Translations under genes and position numbers: made by a program
Part shown: one piece after another, positions 44,296 through 52,605 of the stretch
How the letters are laid out: each line of letters starts with the position of its first letter
Position numbering within the stretch: the first letter of the stretch is position 1
Notes under the pieces: generated by a model
The model's database searches: none
What the model was told of the DNA's origin: nothing
The model's input: only the letters and a program-made list of their open reading frames with translations
DNA from: CALZFJ01 sp964459845
GTDB lineage: Bacteria; Bacteroidota; Bacteroidia; Bacteroidales; Muribaculaceae
DNA: 64,000 nucleotides
Direction of reading: 5' to 3'
NCBI GenBank assembly: GCA_964459845.1
Contig: CAYWOC010000001.1
Coordinates: 141,140 to 205,139 of the forward strand

Positions 44296-45639
44296 ATGTC
44301 ACAATTATGTAATTGGAGAGCCACTTTGCTCACTCTTTTATTGATAATGTCGCAAAGTCTGGCATCACAGACGTTCTACGAGCTTATCTACAACGACCAG
44401 AACGGGAAGGAAGCCCATGGGCTTATGTTTTATGTAGATGACCAAAACTGCCATCTTCGGCTTTGGAACTATGCGGGCAGCGAGCATACACTGAATGCCT
44501 ACGACTACATCACAGCCAAAGCCGATGAAAACGATGAGGCCAATTATACCATTATGGCAAGCGATAGCGACAACTCGCCAATCCTTATATGGCTGTGGGA
44601 CGAAGATGAGTCGGAAGAGAGGCAGCTTGTGCCTTACATCAGTTTCGATGAAGACGACGAGCCTGAAGACTGGGTGCGGGCAGAATCTTTTGTGGAAATT
44701 CCTTTGACGCTGCTCAAACCGAGCTACCTCAATCAGTTCTACACCGATGAGGAAGACTTCTACAAGCAAGTGTGCGAGGCTCACTTCGAAGCTTTGCAGA
44801 GCGAGCGTGAGACCGCTCAAGAAGAGGCGGTGGAAGATATTGAAGCGGCAGAAGCCGAAGTCGCCGACAAAGGCAGCAGCATGAGCATCAGCAGCCGTCC
44901 GGTTCTTCACCTGTTTGTCGTGGCAAATACCGAAGTCGCCGACATTGGTTCAGCCTGCCGTACCGACTACAACAACATCACCAACGAGATGCAGGGAATC
45001 ACCCGCTCTCTCGGATTGCCGATGAAAAAATATTTTGTCACCGGGCAGAATTATTCAAAAGCTGCACTGCGTCAGCAACTCGCCAGCCTGAAACCTAAGC
45101 CTAACGACATTGTGTTCTTCTTATACACTGGTCATGGCTTCCGATTCGACAACCAAAAAGATGTGTTCCCGCTGATGGCTCTCACCACCAACGACTATCA
45201 GCCGCTCGATGGCAACTATGTGGCTCTTAGCGATGTATATAATGAGATCTGCAAAAAGGGAGCACGGCTCAATATCGTGCTTAGCGACTGCTGCAACTCC
45301 AAAATCGGAGAAGTGCGACCGCTCCAAGGCAACACACTTTTCAGCCGCGGCAACAACAACTTCTCCCGCAAACGCCTTGCTGACCTTTTCTACAATGCCA
45401 AAGGCTCTATACTTAGCACTGCGGCAAGTCCAGGCGAATACTCTTGGTGCGATGCCGCAGGTGGAATGTTCACATTGAGCTTCATTCAGTCGCTCCGCAA
45501 AGAAATCAGCGCAATGAACAATCGTGCGGTAAGTTGGCAGTCGATAGTCGATAACACGCTAAAAACTGCACTCAGCCGAAGCAGCAATGTGGCAAAAGCT
45601 CAAAATGGACTTAAAAAAATGCAAATGTCAAAAATATAA
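44296..45639 (+). CDS. Secreted caspase-like (C14/metacaspase-type) cysteine peptidase
   Basis: From the ATG at 44296 the product is 447 residues, starting with a signal peptide (MSQLCNWRATLLTLLLIMSQ, cleavage near SLASQ). The longer frame from 44191 would hide it. Residues 25-190 form an acidic N-terminal domain (DDEPEDWVRAE, then the Glu/Ala-rich AQEEAVEDIEAAEAEVAD), perhaps a propeptide. The caspase fold covers about 200-440: VLHLFVVANTEVADIG, IVFFLYTGHGFRF with catalytic H280, and LNIVLSDCCNS with catalytic C333 (C332 adjacent). Unlike cytosolic bacterial metacaspases it is exported, so it should act in the periplasm or beyond. The neighbouring thioredoxin could keep its cysteine reduced (inference). 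Confidence 0.85.
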   Translation: MSQLCNWRATLLTLLLIMSQSLASQTFYELIYNDQNGKEAHGLMFYVDDQNCHLRLWNYAGSEHTLNAYDYITAKADENDEANYTIMASDSDNSPILIWLWDEDESEERQLVPYISFDEDDEPEDWVRAESFVEIPLTLLKPSYLNQFYTDEEDFYKQVCEAHFEALQSERETAQEEAVEDIEAAEAEVADKGSSMSISSRPVLHLFVVANTEVADIGSACRTDYNNITNEMQGITRSLGLPMKKYFVTGQNYSKAALRQQLASLKPKPNDIVFFLYTGHGFRFDNQKDVFPLMALTTNDYQPLDGNYVALSDVYNEICKKGARLNIVLSDCCNSKIGEVRPLQGNTLFSRGNNNFSRKRLADLFYNAKGSILSTAASPGEYSWCDAAGGMFTLSFIQSLRKEISAMNNRAVSWQSIVDNTLKTALSRSSNVAKAQNGLKKMQMSKI

Positions 45640-45658
45640 CACCATAAATTAAATTTTT

Positions 45659-46183
45659 ATGAAAATTATAAAGAACATTCTGATATTAATAGGCGGCTTA
45701 TCCATTGTATTGTTCGTCGTATTATATCTTCTTGGCGATGACAGCCCAAACGACAGCGCCATTCAAAACAGAGAAAATATAGAAGCCACGGCTTCCGACT
45801 TCTATGGCACCGACAGCACTAATGGAAGCTCAGCCAACGGCGAGGTGCGGCATCTGTCGAGCGAAGAGTTCAAGCAGCTTGTGGCAGACTTTCCAAGCAA
45901 TAAAAACGCATATATCGGCAATGGCCCATGCGTGGTGGATTTCTTCGCTGGATGGTGCGGACCATGCAAGCAGCTTTCTCCAATCATTGAACAGATGGCT
46001 CAAAAATATGCCGGCAAAGTCTCTTTCTATAAGGTTGATATAGATCAGGCTTCCGATGTGAGCAACGCCTATGGGATACAAAGCATCCCCACACTGTTCT
46101 TCTGTGCCGATGGTGAAATCAACAGCATAACTGGCGCACCCGATGAATCTCAACTTGATGAGATGATAAAGCAGCTTATTTAA
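45659..46183 (+). CDS. Membrane-anchored thioredoxin-family protein
   Basis: The 174-residue protein has an N-terminal transmembrane anchor (IIKNILILIGGLSIVLFVVLY), a polar linker of about 40 residues and a thioredoxin domain (about 65-174). Its active site is AGWCGPCK (C100, C103), and the cis-proline is in SIPTLFF. A third cysteine, C91, lies just before the strand VVDFFAG. The domain should face the periplasm. WCGPC is the reducing-thioredoxin type rather than the DsbA type. It starts 19 nt after the caspase-like gene, so the two are very probably co-transcribed. Confidence 0.88.
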   Translation: MKIIKNILILIGGLSIVLFVVLYLLGDDSPNDSAIQNRENIEATASDFYGTDSTNGSSANGEVRHLSSEEFKQLVADFPSNKNAYIGNGPCVVDFFAGWCGPCKQLSPIIEQMAQKYAGKVSFYKVDIDQASDVSNAYGIQSIPTLFFCADGEINSITGAPDESQLDEMIKQLI

Positions 46184-46262
46184 ATCATATTGACCGATTC
46201 GGATTTACCCAAGAGCAACAACCAACTAATTAATTTATAAACTTTTAAAACCAAAAAACAAA

Positions 46263-46718
46263 ATGAAAAAGATTTTTTCCATTATGGTAGCAGCCCTTAT
46301 GATGGTCTGCATGACAGCATGTTCAACCGAGATTGACAAGGAATGTGGTAAAATAGCTGATGCTATGGTTGCCGACAATGTGGAGCAAGTAGCCACTCTC
46401 ACCGATGCAGTGTATGCTAAAATGGACAACTGCGAATCTCGCAATCTTGCCGACCTGTCGCTTGCCTACAATTATCTTGCAAACAAATCTACCGACAACG
46501 CCACCCGCCTCGAATACATTAAGAAAGTCATCGAGTGCTACAATGCAGCAATGGCTAAAGATGCCGACAATACCAAGAAATGCTACGAAGTGGCAAAAGT
46601 GGATATGGCATCTGTAGTTAAACAATATGAGGACATGATTCCTCAATTCGAGCAAGCTATAGCTGCCGAACAGCAACAAGCTGCCGAAGACACTACCGAG
46701 GAAGCTACAGAAGAATAA
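46263..46718 (+). CDS. Small helical lipoprotein of unknown function
   Basis: The 151-residue lipoprotein has its lipid cysteine at C20 (MVCMTACSTE). The mature part is helical, with TPR-like character (LADLSLAYNYLANKSTDNA, RLEYIKKVIECYNAAMAKD), and ends in a Gln/Glu-rich tail (EQQQAAEDTTEEATEE). It follows the thioredoxin by 79 nt on the same strand and is the last gene before a terminator. Two further cysteines in the mature part could be substrates of the neighbouring thioredoxin (speculative). Confidence 0.65.
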   Translation: MKKIFSIMVAALMMVCMTACSTEIDKECGKIADAMVADNVEQVATLTDAVYAKMDNCESRNLADLSLAYNYLANKSTDNATRLEYIKKVIECYNAAMAKDADNTKKCYEVAKVDMASVVKQYEDMIPQFEQAIAAEQQQAAEDTTEEATEE

Positions 46719-46801
46719 GAATAATACTGCAAGTTTTTATGCTTCAAAACAAAAACAGACAGGTAGGATATACGAGTTTAATGTAGTATGAATAAATAGG
46801 G

Positions 46802-46835
46802 AAAGCCGATTTCGCTTGTCAGCGAAATCGGCTTT
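46802..46835. terminator. Bidirectional terminator after the small lipoprotein
   Basis: A perfect 15-bp stem pairs 46802-46816 (AAAGCCGATTTCGCT) with 46821-46835, with a 4-nt loop and further T. It lies between convergent genes and could end both transcripts. Confidence 0.9.
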
Positions 46836-46852
46836 TTTAATATCACAAAATT

Positions 46853-48172
46853 CTATCTTTTCATCCAGCGGAAGATATCTTTCACGGCAATCTTCTTGCC
46901 ATACATCAATATGCCTGTGCGATAGATGCGTGCGGCCATGGCTGTGATGCCAAAAGCTGTGGCAAACAGCACAACTATGCTCAGCGCAAGTTCCCACAGC
47001 GGAACATCATAAGGCAAGCGCACCATCATCACCACCGGCGATGTGAACGGTATCATCGAGCACCAGAATGCGAGCTGCCCATCAGGATTCTCCATACAAG
47101 CCATACCTGCCCACAGAGCAAACACCATTATCATCATTATCGGCGTGGTGAACTGGGAGGCATCGCTCGGCTGATCCACTGCCGAACCAAACGCTGCAAA
47201 CAACGAGGCATACAACAAGAATCCGCCCAAGAAATACAACACAAAACTTACAACAATCTGCACATAATTAATCGACGACAATATCTCAAGCACATAGCTC
47301 ATAGTGTCGTCGCCCATGGCTGTCATGGCTGCCGCATGTGTGCTGGCATCTACACCCATAACAGCCGAGAAGCCTATGCCGAATACTGCCGACAACAGAA
47401 GCCCGAACACCACCCAAATGGCAATTTGGGTAATGCCCACAAGCCCTACGCCAATTATCTTCCCGAGCATCAGCTCCAACGGCTTGCAACTGCTGACAAT
47501 TACCTCAACTATGCGGTTAGTCTTCTCCTCGACCACACTGCTCATTATCATAGCACCATACATCAGCACAAACATATATGTGAGCATCGAAAGTGCAACT
47601 CCGAGGATGCTGGCAACGAGTGCCGATGAGCGTTCCTCATCGCCATCGTCGTTCCACTGGATGCTATCCACATTCACCTCCACGCTGCACTTGTCGATAA
47701 TATCCTTAAGCCCCGGCATATTATATGATTTCATACGGCTGTCGGATATTGTCTTGTCCATCGTTTCGGCAATATAGTCGGTGAGCGATCGCTTGACTGC
47801 ATTCTTTGAATAGGTGGTTATCTTTAGCGTGCTATCTACATCGGCGGGTATAACTACCACGGCATATAGGTTCTCTGTCTCATCATAGAACTTCTTTATG
47901 TTCTTGCTGCCCACTGCCGTAATGTCCAGAAAACGGTAGTCTTCGTTATCTGCGAGTGTTTTTATATATTTATGGCTCTCATCCACCACTGCCACCGCCT
48001 GCTGGTCGCCACTGTTGATAAGCGAGAGCAATCCAGGCAATGCGAAACACGCAACACTGAGCAGCGGAATAAGCAGCGTCATCACTATGAACGACTTACG
48101 CGCCACTATCGACATGTATTCGCGCCTTATTATCAAGCCGAGACGGCTGTTTGTCTTATTTTCTTTTCCCAT
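46853..48172 (-). CDS. ABC-2 type transporter permease (NatB-like)
   Basis: The 439-residue protein (from the ATG at 48172) has one N-terminal transmembrane helix (SFIVMTLLIPLLSVACFALPG), a large extracytoplasmic loop (about 52-195) and five further helices in the C-terminal half. The cytoplasmic motif SSVVEEKTNRIVEVIVSSCKPLELMLGK is the hallmark of NatB/YhaP-like permeases. The annotated frame extends to 48226, but that would overlap the ATPase gene, and the 7-nt gap to 48180 makes the ATG at 48172 more natural. With the upstream ATPase it forms an exporter, possibly for Na+ or small molecules; the substrate is unknown. Confidence 0.9.
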   Translation of the reverse strand: MGKENKTNSRLGLIIRREYMSIVARKSFIVMTLLIPLLSVACFALPGLLSLINSGDQQAVAVVDESHKYIKTLADNEDYRFLDITAVGSKNIKKFYDETENLYAVVVIPADVDSTLKITTYSKNAVKRSLTDYIAETMDKTISDSRMKSYNMPGLKDIIDKCSVEVNVDSIQWNDDGDEERSSALVASILGVALSMLTYMFVLMYGAMIMSSVVEEKTNRIVEVIVSSCKPLELMLGKIIGVGLVGITQIAIWVVFGLLLSAVFGIGFSAVMGVDASTHAAAMTAMGDDTMSYVLEILSSINYVQIVVSFVLYFLGGFLLYASLFAAFGSAVDQPSDASQFTTPIMMIMVFALWAGMACMENPDGQLAFWCSMIPFTSPVVMMVRLPYDVPLWELALSIVVLFATAFGITAMAARIYRTGILMYGKKIAVKDIFRWMKR

Positions 48173-48179
48173 AACCTTC

Positions 48180-49103
48180 CTATTCCTCTTTTTGCTGTTC
48201 CGACACAGTTTCAATAAACACTTCATTCATATTTGGCAGTTTCTCCCAGAATCCGCACAGGTGATAATTGCTGTTGATATATGCTATGGCATCTCTCACC
48301 TCCACGCCTTCACGCAGACGTATCTCCGCATGTATTCCGTCCATTGTATCCACCTCGCACTTTTCCACACTGAAAAGGGCTTCGTTAGGCGCAAGAGGCA
48401 CTTTCTCATCAAGCTCCACGCCATACAGATGCTTGCTGTGACGGCGGCGGACCTCCATCACATCTCCTTGAAGCACCACTTTCGAGTGATTGATGAGCGT
48501 AATTTTCTCGCACACCTCCTCTACCGATGCCATATTATGGGTGGAAAACAGTATTGTGGCTCCTTCTTCTTTCAGCCGCAGTATCTCGCGCTTCAATTGC
48601 TCGGCATTCACCGGGTCGAAGCCCGAAAATGGTTCGTCGAATATCAGAAGTTCTGGACGATGAATCACTGTGGCGATAAACTGCACTTTCTGCGCCATAC
48701 CCTTCGACAGCGCCTCCACCTTCTTGTTGCGCCATTCCGAGAGGTCGAAGCGAGCAAGCCACTTATTCATCTCAGCCACAGCATCGGCCCGGCTCATGCC
48801 TTTCAGTTGCGCAAGATACACAATCTGCTCGCCCACCTTCATCTTCTTGTACAGTCCGCGCTCTTCGGGAAGATAGCCTATGTTACGTACATCTTCGGGC
48901 GTGGAGGGATGCCCGCAGAAAAGCACTTCACCGCTGTCGGGACGCGTAATCTGGTTCAATATTCTTATAAGTGAAGTTTTCCCGGCACCATTTGGCCCGA
49001 GCAAGCCATAGATGCACCCCTGCGGCACATCAAGGCTCACATCGTCGAGCGCACGATGCCCGTCATATTGCTTCACCACATTCTTTACTTCGATAAAATT
49101 CAT
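48180..49103 (-). CDS. ABC transporter ATP-binding protein (NatA-like)
   Basis: The 307-residue ATPase has Walker A GPNGAGKTSLIR, a Q-loop at LPEERGLYKKM, signature LSKGMAQKVQFI, Walker B LLIFDEPFSGFDP and a switch histidine in FSTHNMASVEE. A C-terminal domain of about 80 residues follows, as in exporter-type ABC-2 ATPases. It is the first gene of the pair with the permease downstream, and its transcript starts between the peptide transporter terminator and 49103. Confidence 0.93.
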   Translation of the reverse strand: MNFIEVKNVVKQYDGHRALDDVSLDVPQGCIYGLLGPNGAGKTSLIRILNQITRPDSGEVLFCGHPSTPEDVRNIGYLPEERGLYKKMKVGEQIVYLAQLKGMSRADAVAEMNKWLARFDLSEWRNKKVEALSKGMAQKVQFIATVIHRPELLIFDEPFSGFDPVNAEQLKREILRLKEEGATILFSTHNMASVEEVCEKITLINHSKVVLQGDVMEVRRRHSKHLYGVELDEKVPLAPNEALFSVEKCEVDTMDGIHAEIRLREGVEVRDAIAYINSNYHLCGFWEKLPNMNEVFIETVSEQQKEE

Positions 49104-49126
49104 CTTCTGCTCACTAAATTAAAAAA

Positions 49127-49158
49127 GGGCAGACATCTCAAACATAAAATGTCTGCTC
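49127..49158 (-). terminator. Terminator of the peptide transporter gene
   Basis: On the minus strand a GAGCAGACAT/ATGTCTGCCC stem (complement of 49149-49158 with 49127-49136, one G-T pair) is followed by six T (complement of 49121-49126). It separates the POT transporter from the ABC exporter. Confidence 0.8.
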
Positions 49159-49178
49159 TCCACTAAATATAAAATTTT

Positions 49179-50843
49179 TTATTTTGTTACTTTCTCAAGC
49201 CATTTTACCATGCCAAGCATCACGCACATCGACATTAAGCAGAATCCTGCGAACACTGCCCAGCACATCCATTGCGAAGGAAGTGAATTGAGCATTGCCA
49301 CACCGAGAGCGATAAAGAGGTTGCCGATTGCTGTAGCGGTCAGCCACAAGCCTTGGCATATACCCTGCAAATGCTTAGGTGCCACTTTCGACACAAACGA
49401 CAGTCCGAGCGGAGAGATGAACAGTTCTGCCACGGTCAAGAAGAAATAGGTTACAATCAAAACATAAGGTCCAGTCTTCATCGACATCTTAACGGCATCG
49501 CTCAGTCCCTTAAATTCTTCGCCTGAAGGATAATTGTTCACTATTGCAATTATCATAAGGAATATGTAGGCACAAGCTGTGATAAACATACCGAGGGCGA
49601 TTTTTCTCGGAGTGGAGATTGATTTGCCTCTCGCTGCCATAGAGCCGAATATCCACATGATGATAGGTGTCAGCACAATCACGAAGAATGGATTGATGCA
49701 CTGCCAGATTTCAGGAGCCACAGAGTCGGTTGCCACGAAGTCGCGTGCAAAGACTGAAAGCGACTGTCCGTTCTGGTGGAATGAGAACCAGAAGAACACT
49801 GCTACGCCAAGCACTGCAAACAGTGCATACATGCGCTGCTTGATCTCTTTTGCATCTGCCATTTTCTCTTCTGCCGATACCTCAACAGCCTTCTTCTCTT
49901 TCTTGGTAGGGTTAGGCAATTTCTTCATCACCATCAAGAATATTCCAAGCGAAATGAGCATCGCCAAAACCGATGCTATGAACGAAAAGTGAACACCAGT
50001 GTTGAAGATTTCAAGATATTGAGTTGTGAACGAAGAATCCACTGCGCCAGTGTAGCCCACCTTGGAGGCAAGTGCCGTAAGGTTCTCCATATCCATCGGG
50101 TTCATATTAGGATTCTCGTTGAACATGTGGCACAGACGTGGAAGATCCGAGTTGTAGGCAAGATTGTGAGCCTTCAACCAGAACTCACGAAGCAGCGGAG
50201 CCACAAATGGAGCTATCACACCGCCTATATTGATGAACACATAGAAAATCTGGAAGCCGGAATCACGCTTCGATTTCGCATCTTCAAGTGCCTTTGGCCC
50301 TTTCTTTGCCGCTTCAGCCTCGAAATTGTCATACATCTGACCTACGATAGCCTGAAGATTGCCCTTGAACAATCCGTTGCCGGCTGCAATCAGCAGAAGT
50401 GCGAAGCATGTGAACACAAGCACCCACGACACGCCTTCGGTCTGCTGAGAGAATACTGGAATCGACAGAAGCGCGTAACCTGTAGCCATAGCCACAAGTC
50501 CCGAGATGATTGTGCCTTTATATTTTTGTGTTTTGTCGGCAATGATACCGCCAGGAAGGCTTAGCACATAGATAAGGAAATAGAAAACTGCATAAATCCA
50601 GCCTGCCGCATCATCGCTGATACCGAATTTTGAACACAGGAACAATAGCAGCACCGCATTCATGATGTAATATCCGAAACGCTCGCCCATATTGGCAAGT
50701 GCGGCTGGAATCAACCCCTTGGGATGCTCTTTCCTCGCCTTCATGATGTAGAACACCAAGAATGGTATCACTACGATTAATACCGCGATCAGAATCATCA
50801 TTGACTGATTCGTCGCCCATAAATTTGATATAGTCTGTAACAT
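49179..50843 (-). CDS. POT/PTR-family proton-coupled oligopeptide transporter
   Basis: The 554-residue membrane protein imports di- and tripeptides with protons. It has the POT motif NMGERFGYYIMN (ExxERFxYY) in the first helix, GGIIADKTQKYKGTIISGL in the loop between helices 2 and 3, and about 14 hydrophobic segments. An insertion with a charged segment (KGPKALEDAKSKRDSG, about residues 190-210) is larger than in E. coli family members. It lies 57 nt downstream of sufE on the same strand and ends at its own terminator. Confidence 0.92.
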   Translation of the reverse strand: MLQTISNLWATNQSMMILIAVLIVVIPFLVFYIMKARKEHPKGLIPAALANMGERFGYYIMNAVLLLFLCSKFGISDDAAGWIYAVFYFLIYVLSLPGGIIADKTQKYKGTIISGLVAMATGYALLSIPVFSQQTEGVSWVLVFTCFALLLIAAGNGLFKGNLQAIVGQMYDNFEAEAAKKGPKALEDAKSKRDSGFQIFYVFINIGGVIAPFVAPLLREFWLKAHNLAYNSDLPRLCHMFNENPNMNPMDMENLTALASKVGYTGAVDSSFTTQYLEIFNTGVHFSFIASVLAMLISLGIFLMVMKKLPNPTKKEKKAVEVSAEEKMADAKEIKQRMYALFAVLGVAVFFWFSFHQNGQSLSVFARDFVATDSVAPEIWQCINPFFVIVLTPIIMWIFGSMAARGKSISTPRKIALGMFITACAYIFLMIIAIVNNYPSGEEFKGLSDAVKMSMKTGPYVLIVTYFFLTVAELFISPLGLSFVSKVAPKHLQGICQGLWLTATAIGNLFIALGVAMLNSLPSQWMCWAVFAGFCLMSMCVMLGMVKWLEKVTK

Positions 50844-50900
50844 AAAATAAGGTTTATGATGTTAATATTTTTCTGTCGGTCGTTCTCGGATGCGCAGCGG

Positions 50901-51326
50901 CTACTCCTCGCTCTTGGCTTTGTAGGCAAGCGCATACATGCGCATCTGCTTGACCATAGCCACAAGTCCATTGCTGCGAGTGGGCGACAAATGCTCTTGA
51001 AGCCCTACCTCCTTGATGAAATATAGGTCGCTGTCGAGTATGTCTTGCGGTGTCTGGTCGGAAAGCGCGCGCAGCAGCAGCGAGATTATGCCTTTCACTA
51101 TTATCGCATCACTGTCGGCACGGAAGCGCACTTTGCCGTCGGTCATGTCGGCTACTATCCACACGCGGCTTTGACAGCCCTCTATCAAGTTCTCAGGGGT
51201 CTTGTACTTCTCCTCAAGCGGCTCCACCGCATTTCCAAGTTCGATGATATAGGCATAGCGGTCCATCCAGTCGTCAAGTCCGCTGAACTCTTCGATTATC
51301 TCATCTTGTATATCGTTTATCTTCAT
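50901..51326 (-). CDS. sufE: SufE-family iron-sulfur cluster assembly sulfur acceptor
   Basis: The 141-residue protein accepts sulfur from the SufS cysteine desulfurase for Fe-S cluster assembly. The active cysteine is C51 in LIEGCQSRVW, and IIVKGIISLLLRALSDQTPQDI and VGLQEHLSPTRSNGL are further family blocks. No other suf gene is in the window. It has a good promoter (51366-51396) and may share a transcript with the peptide transporter 57 nt downstream. Confidence 0.93.
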   Translation of the reverse strand: MKINDIQDEIIEEFSGLDDWMDRYAYIIELGNAVEPLEEKYKTPENLIEGCQSRVWIVADMTDGKVRFRADSDAIIVKGIISLLLRALSDQTPQDILDSDLYFIKEVGLQEHLSPTRSNGLVAMVKQMRMYALAYKAKSEE

Positions 51327-51365
51327 TTTATAGAAAATTTACAATAATCCTAATTTAATTCTGCT

Positions 51366-51396
51366 CAAAATTACACATTTTCCACCAAAACACAAA
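51366..51396 (-). promoter_or_regulatory. Promoter of sufE
   Basis: On the minus strand TTTG (51393-51396) and TAATTTTG (51366-51373) are exactly 19 nt apart. The leader would be about 35 nt. Confidence 0.78.
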
Positions 51397-51405
51397 AAAG
51401 TGATT

Positions 51406-51503
51406 TAACTTTGTAACTATTCAGCGGTAGCAAGTAACTATTTAGTCCCCGCATGGGCAGCCAGGAGCAAAAGGCGGAATAGTTACGGAAAGAGAACCGG
51501 TTC
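51406..51503 (+). other. Repeat-rich intergenic element, possible small RNA
   Basis: A plus-strand TAACTTTG (51406-51413) starts the element although no plus-strand gene follows. GTAACTATT occurs twice (51413-51421, 51434-51442), and its inverse, AATAGTTAC, at 51478-51486 can pair with either copy, giving two alternative stems. A palindrome GAACCGGTTC (51494-51503) and a T-run (ATTTTTG) follow. It could be a small RNA with a terminator, or a dispersed repeat. Confidence 0.35.
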
Positions 51504-51552
51504 GGCTATTTTTGAACTTGGGTTAAATCCATCCATTCTTGTTCCTAACGCA

Positions 51553-51957
51553 TTATAACGCAGCAGATAAAAGCTCAGAACCGATTTTTCTAAGTTCACC
51601 AATAATAGAATCAACACACACCTTTGGAGGCTTTATTCCACCACTCACATATTGAGCCATAAGGCTCTGACTAATACCCATTCTTCGAGCTAATGCCGAC
51701 ACATTTATTTCAGGATGTGACAAAAACAATTTGTATAGAGGGTTCTCATGCTTCTCTTGAAAAAAATTGTCAAAAGCTAAATCTTCATTCAACTCTCTCC
51801 AATGTATGCCAAATGAATCGTATGTATAGTTTTCTAACGCCTCTTTCGGAGCATTCCTCAATCTTGCATAATCGGCAAACAACTCTTTTGCTTCACGACC
51901 ATCAGCAGTCAAAATATGTACTGCATCATCAGTCAGCCAAATCTTTGTTATTTCCAT
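51553..51957 (-). CDS. DUF2442-type protein with C-terminal helix-turn-helix
   Basis: From the ATG at 51957 the product is 134 residues. The N-terminal 70 residues (ITKIWLTDDAVHILTADGRE, then FADYARLRNAPKEALENY) match the small DUF2442 domain. The C-terminus (NVSALARRMGISQSLMAQYV, then SGGIKPP) is an XRE-like helix-turn-helix. It starts 4 nt after the stop of the DUF4160 gene, so the pair is tightly coupled. DUF4160/DUF2442 pairs are widespread and behave like mobile toxin-antitoxin-type modules in distribution, but their activity is not established to my knowledge. An upstream ATG at 52002 would overlap the partner. It is AT-rich. Confidence 0.8.
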   Translation of the reverse strand: MEITKIWLTDDAVHILTADGREAKELFADYARLRNAPKEALENYTYDSFGIHWRELNEDLAFDNFFQEKHENPLYKLFLSHPEINVSALARRMGISQSLMAQYVSGGIKPPKVCVDSIIGELRKIGSELLSAAL

Positions 51958-51961
51958 ATTT

Positions 51962-52213
51962 TCAATCTTTATTGTTAAAAAACTCATTCCAACGTTCAGC
52001 AAAAATATCTTTGTTTTCCTCTATAACAGATTCTGCCATTTTTAGTTCACTTTTGGATAAGCCTTGATTCTCTACAAGTTCCACTGGGTCAAGAGTGAAT
52101 TTTGCTTTTGCGGCTAAATGTCCTTGTCCTTTAACTACATGTACATGAATAGGCTCGTGGTCATTCGAGAAAAAAAGAAATCTTAAACCAAATAATCTTA
52201 ACAGTTCCGGCAT
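51962..52213 (-). CDS. DUF4160 protein, partner of the DUF2442 gene
   Basis: From the ATG at 52213 the product is 83 residues: MPELLRLFGLRFLFFSNDHE, then PIHVHVVKGQGHLAAKAKF and a helical end SELKMAESVIEENKDIFAER. The HEPIHVHV block is the DUF4160 signature and, with its closely spaced histidines, might bind metal or act catalytically (inference). The longer frame to 52246 overlaps the -7 box and is rejected. The gene lies first in the two-gene unit and is AT-rich. Confidence 0.82.
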   Translation of the reverse strand: MPELLRLFGLRFLFFSNDHEPIHVHVVKGQGHLAAKAKFTLDPVELVENQGLSKSELKMAESVIEENKDIFAERWNEFFNNKD

Positions 52214-52605
52214 TGTTTTGTCATTTATTTTAAATTTGCTCCACAAAAATACGAAAAATAATCTCGAAACTATAATTAAGTGATTTAAACTTTTTGTTTT
52301 CGTAAAATTTTCTTAAGAGCAAAATTGCAAAAGCGAGATAATTCCATGAGACAACTTTTTGTTTGATATCCACGTTTTGCAACAGAAAGATATGGCAATA
52401 TTTCAGATTTTATTGTAACTTTGTCCAATACAGCGTATATAGATTATTCCTTATGAATGTTGGGCAACATTTAATCTAGCGAATCATCCTAATTGTACGT
52501 TGTATTTTAACTTTTTCACCGATTTCTTAAGAAATCAAAATAAGTTTAAATCACCTCTACATTTGTAATATTAATAACTTCGAAATAGATAAACTTACTA
52601 TTATA
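52214..52605. other. Divergent gap between DUF4160 and polA
   Basis: This AT-rich gap of 392 nt has no supportable reading frame. It holds the minus-strand -7 box (52244-52251), two plus-strand -7 matches, TAACTTTG (52416-52423) and TACATTTG (52558-52565), neither with a good -33 box, and a 16-nt perfect palindrome GATTTCTTAAGAAATC at 52521-52536 just upstream of the second. The palindrome could be an operator for polA. Confidence 0.5.
52244..52251 (-). promoter_or_regulatory. -7 box upstream of the DUF4160/DUF2442 pair
   Basis: TATTTTTG on the minus strand matches TAnnTTTG and lies about 30 nt upstream of the DUF4160 ATG. No TTTG is found at the usual distance, so this is a partial promoter call. 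Confidence 0.5.

Noticed and set aside
48015..48974. 319-residue plus-strand frame
   Set aside because: It is antisense to the NatA-like ATPase and the permease start, with residue use typical of a shadow frame.
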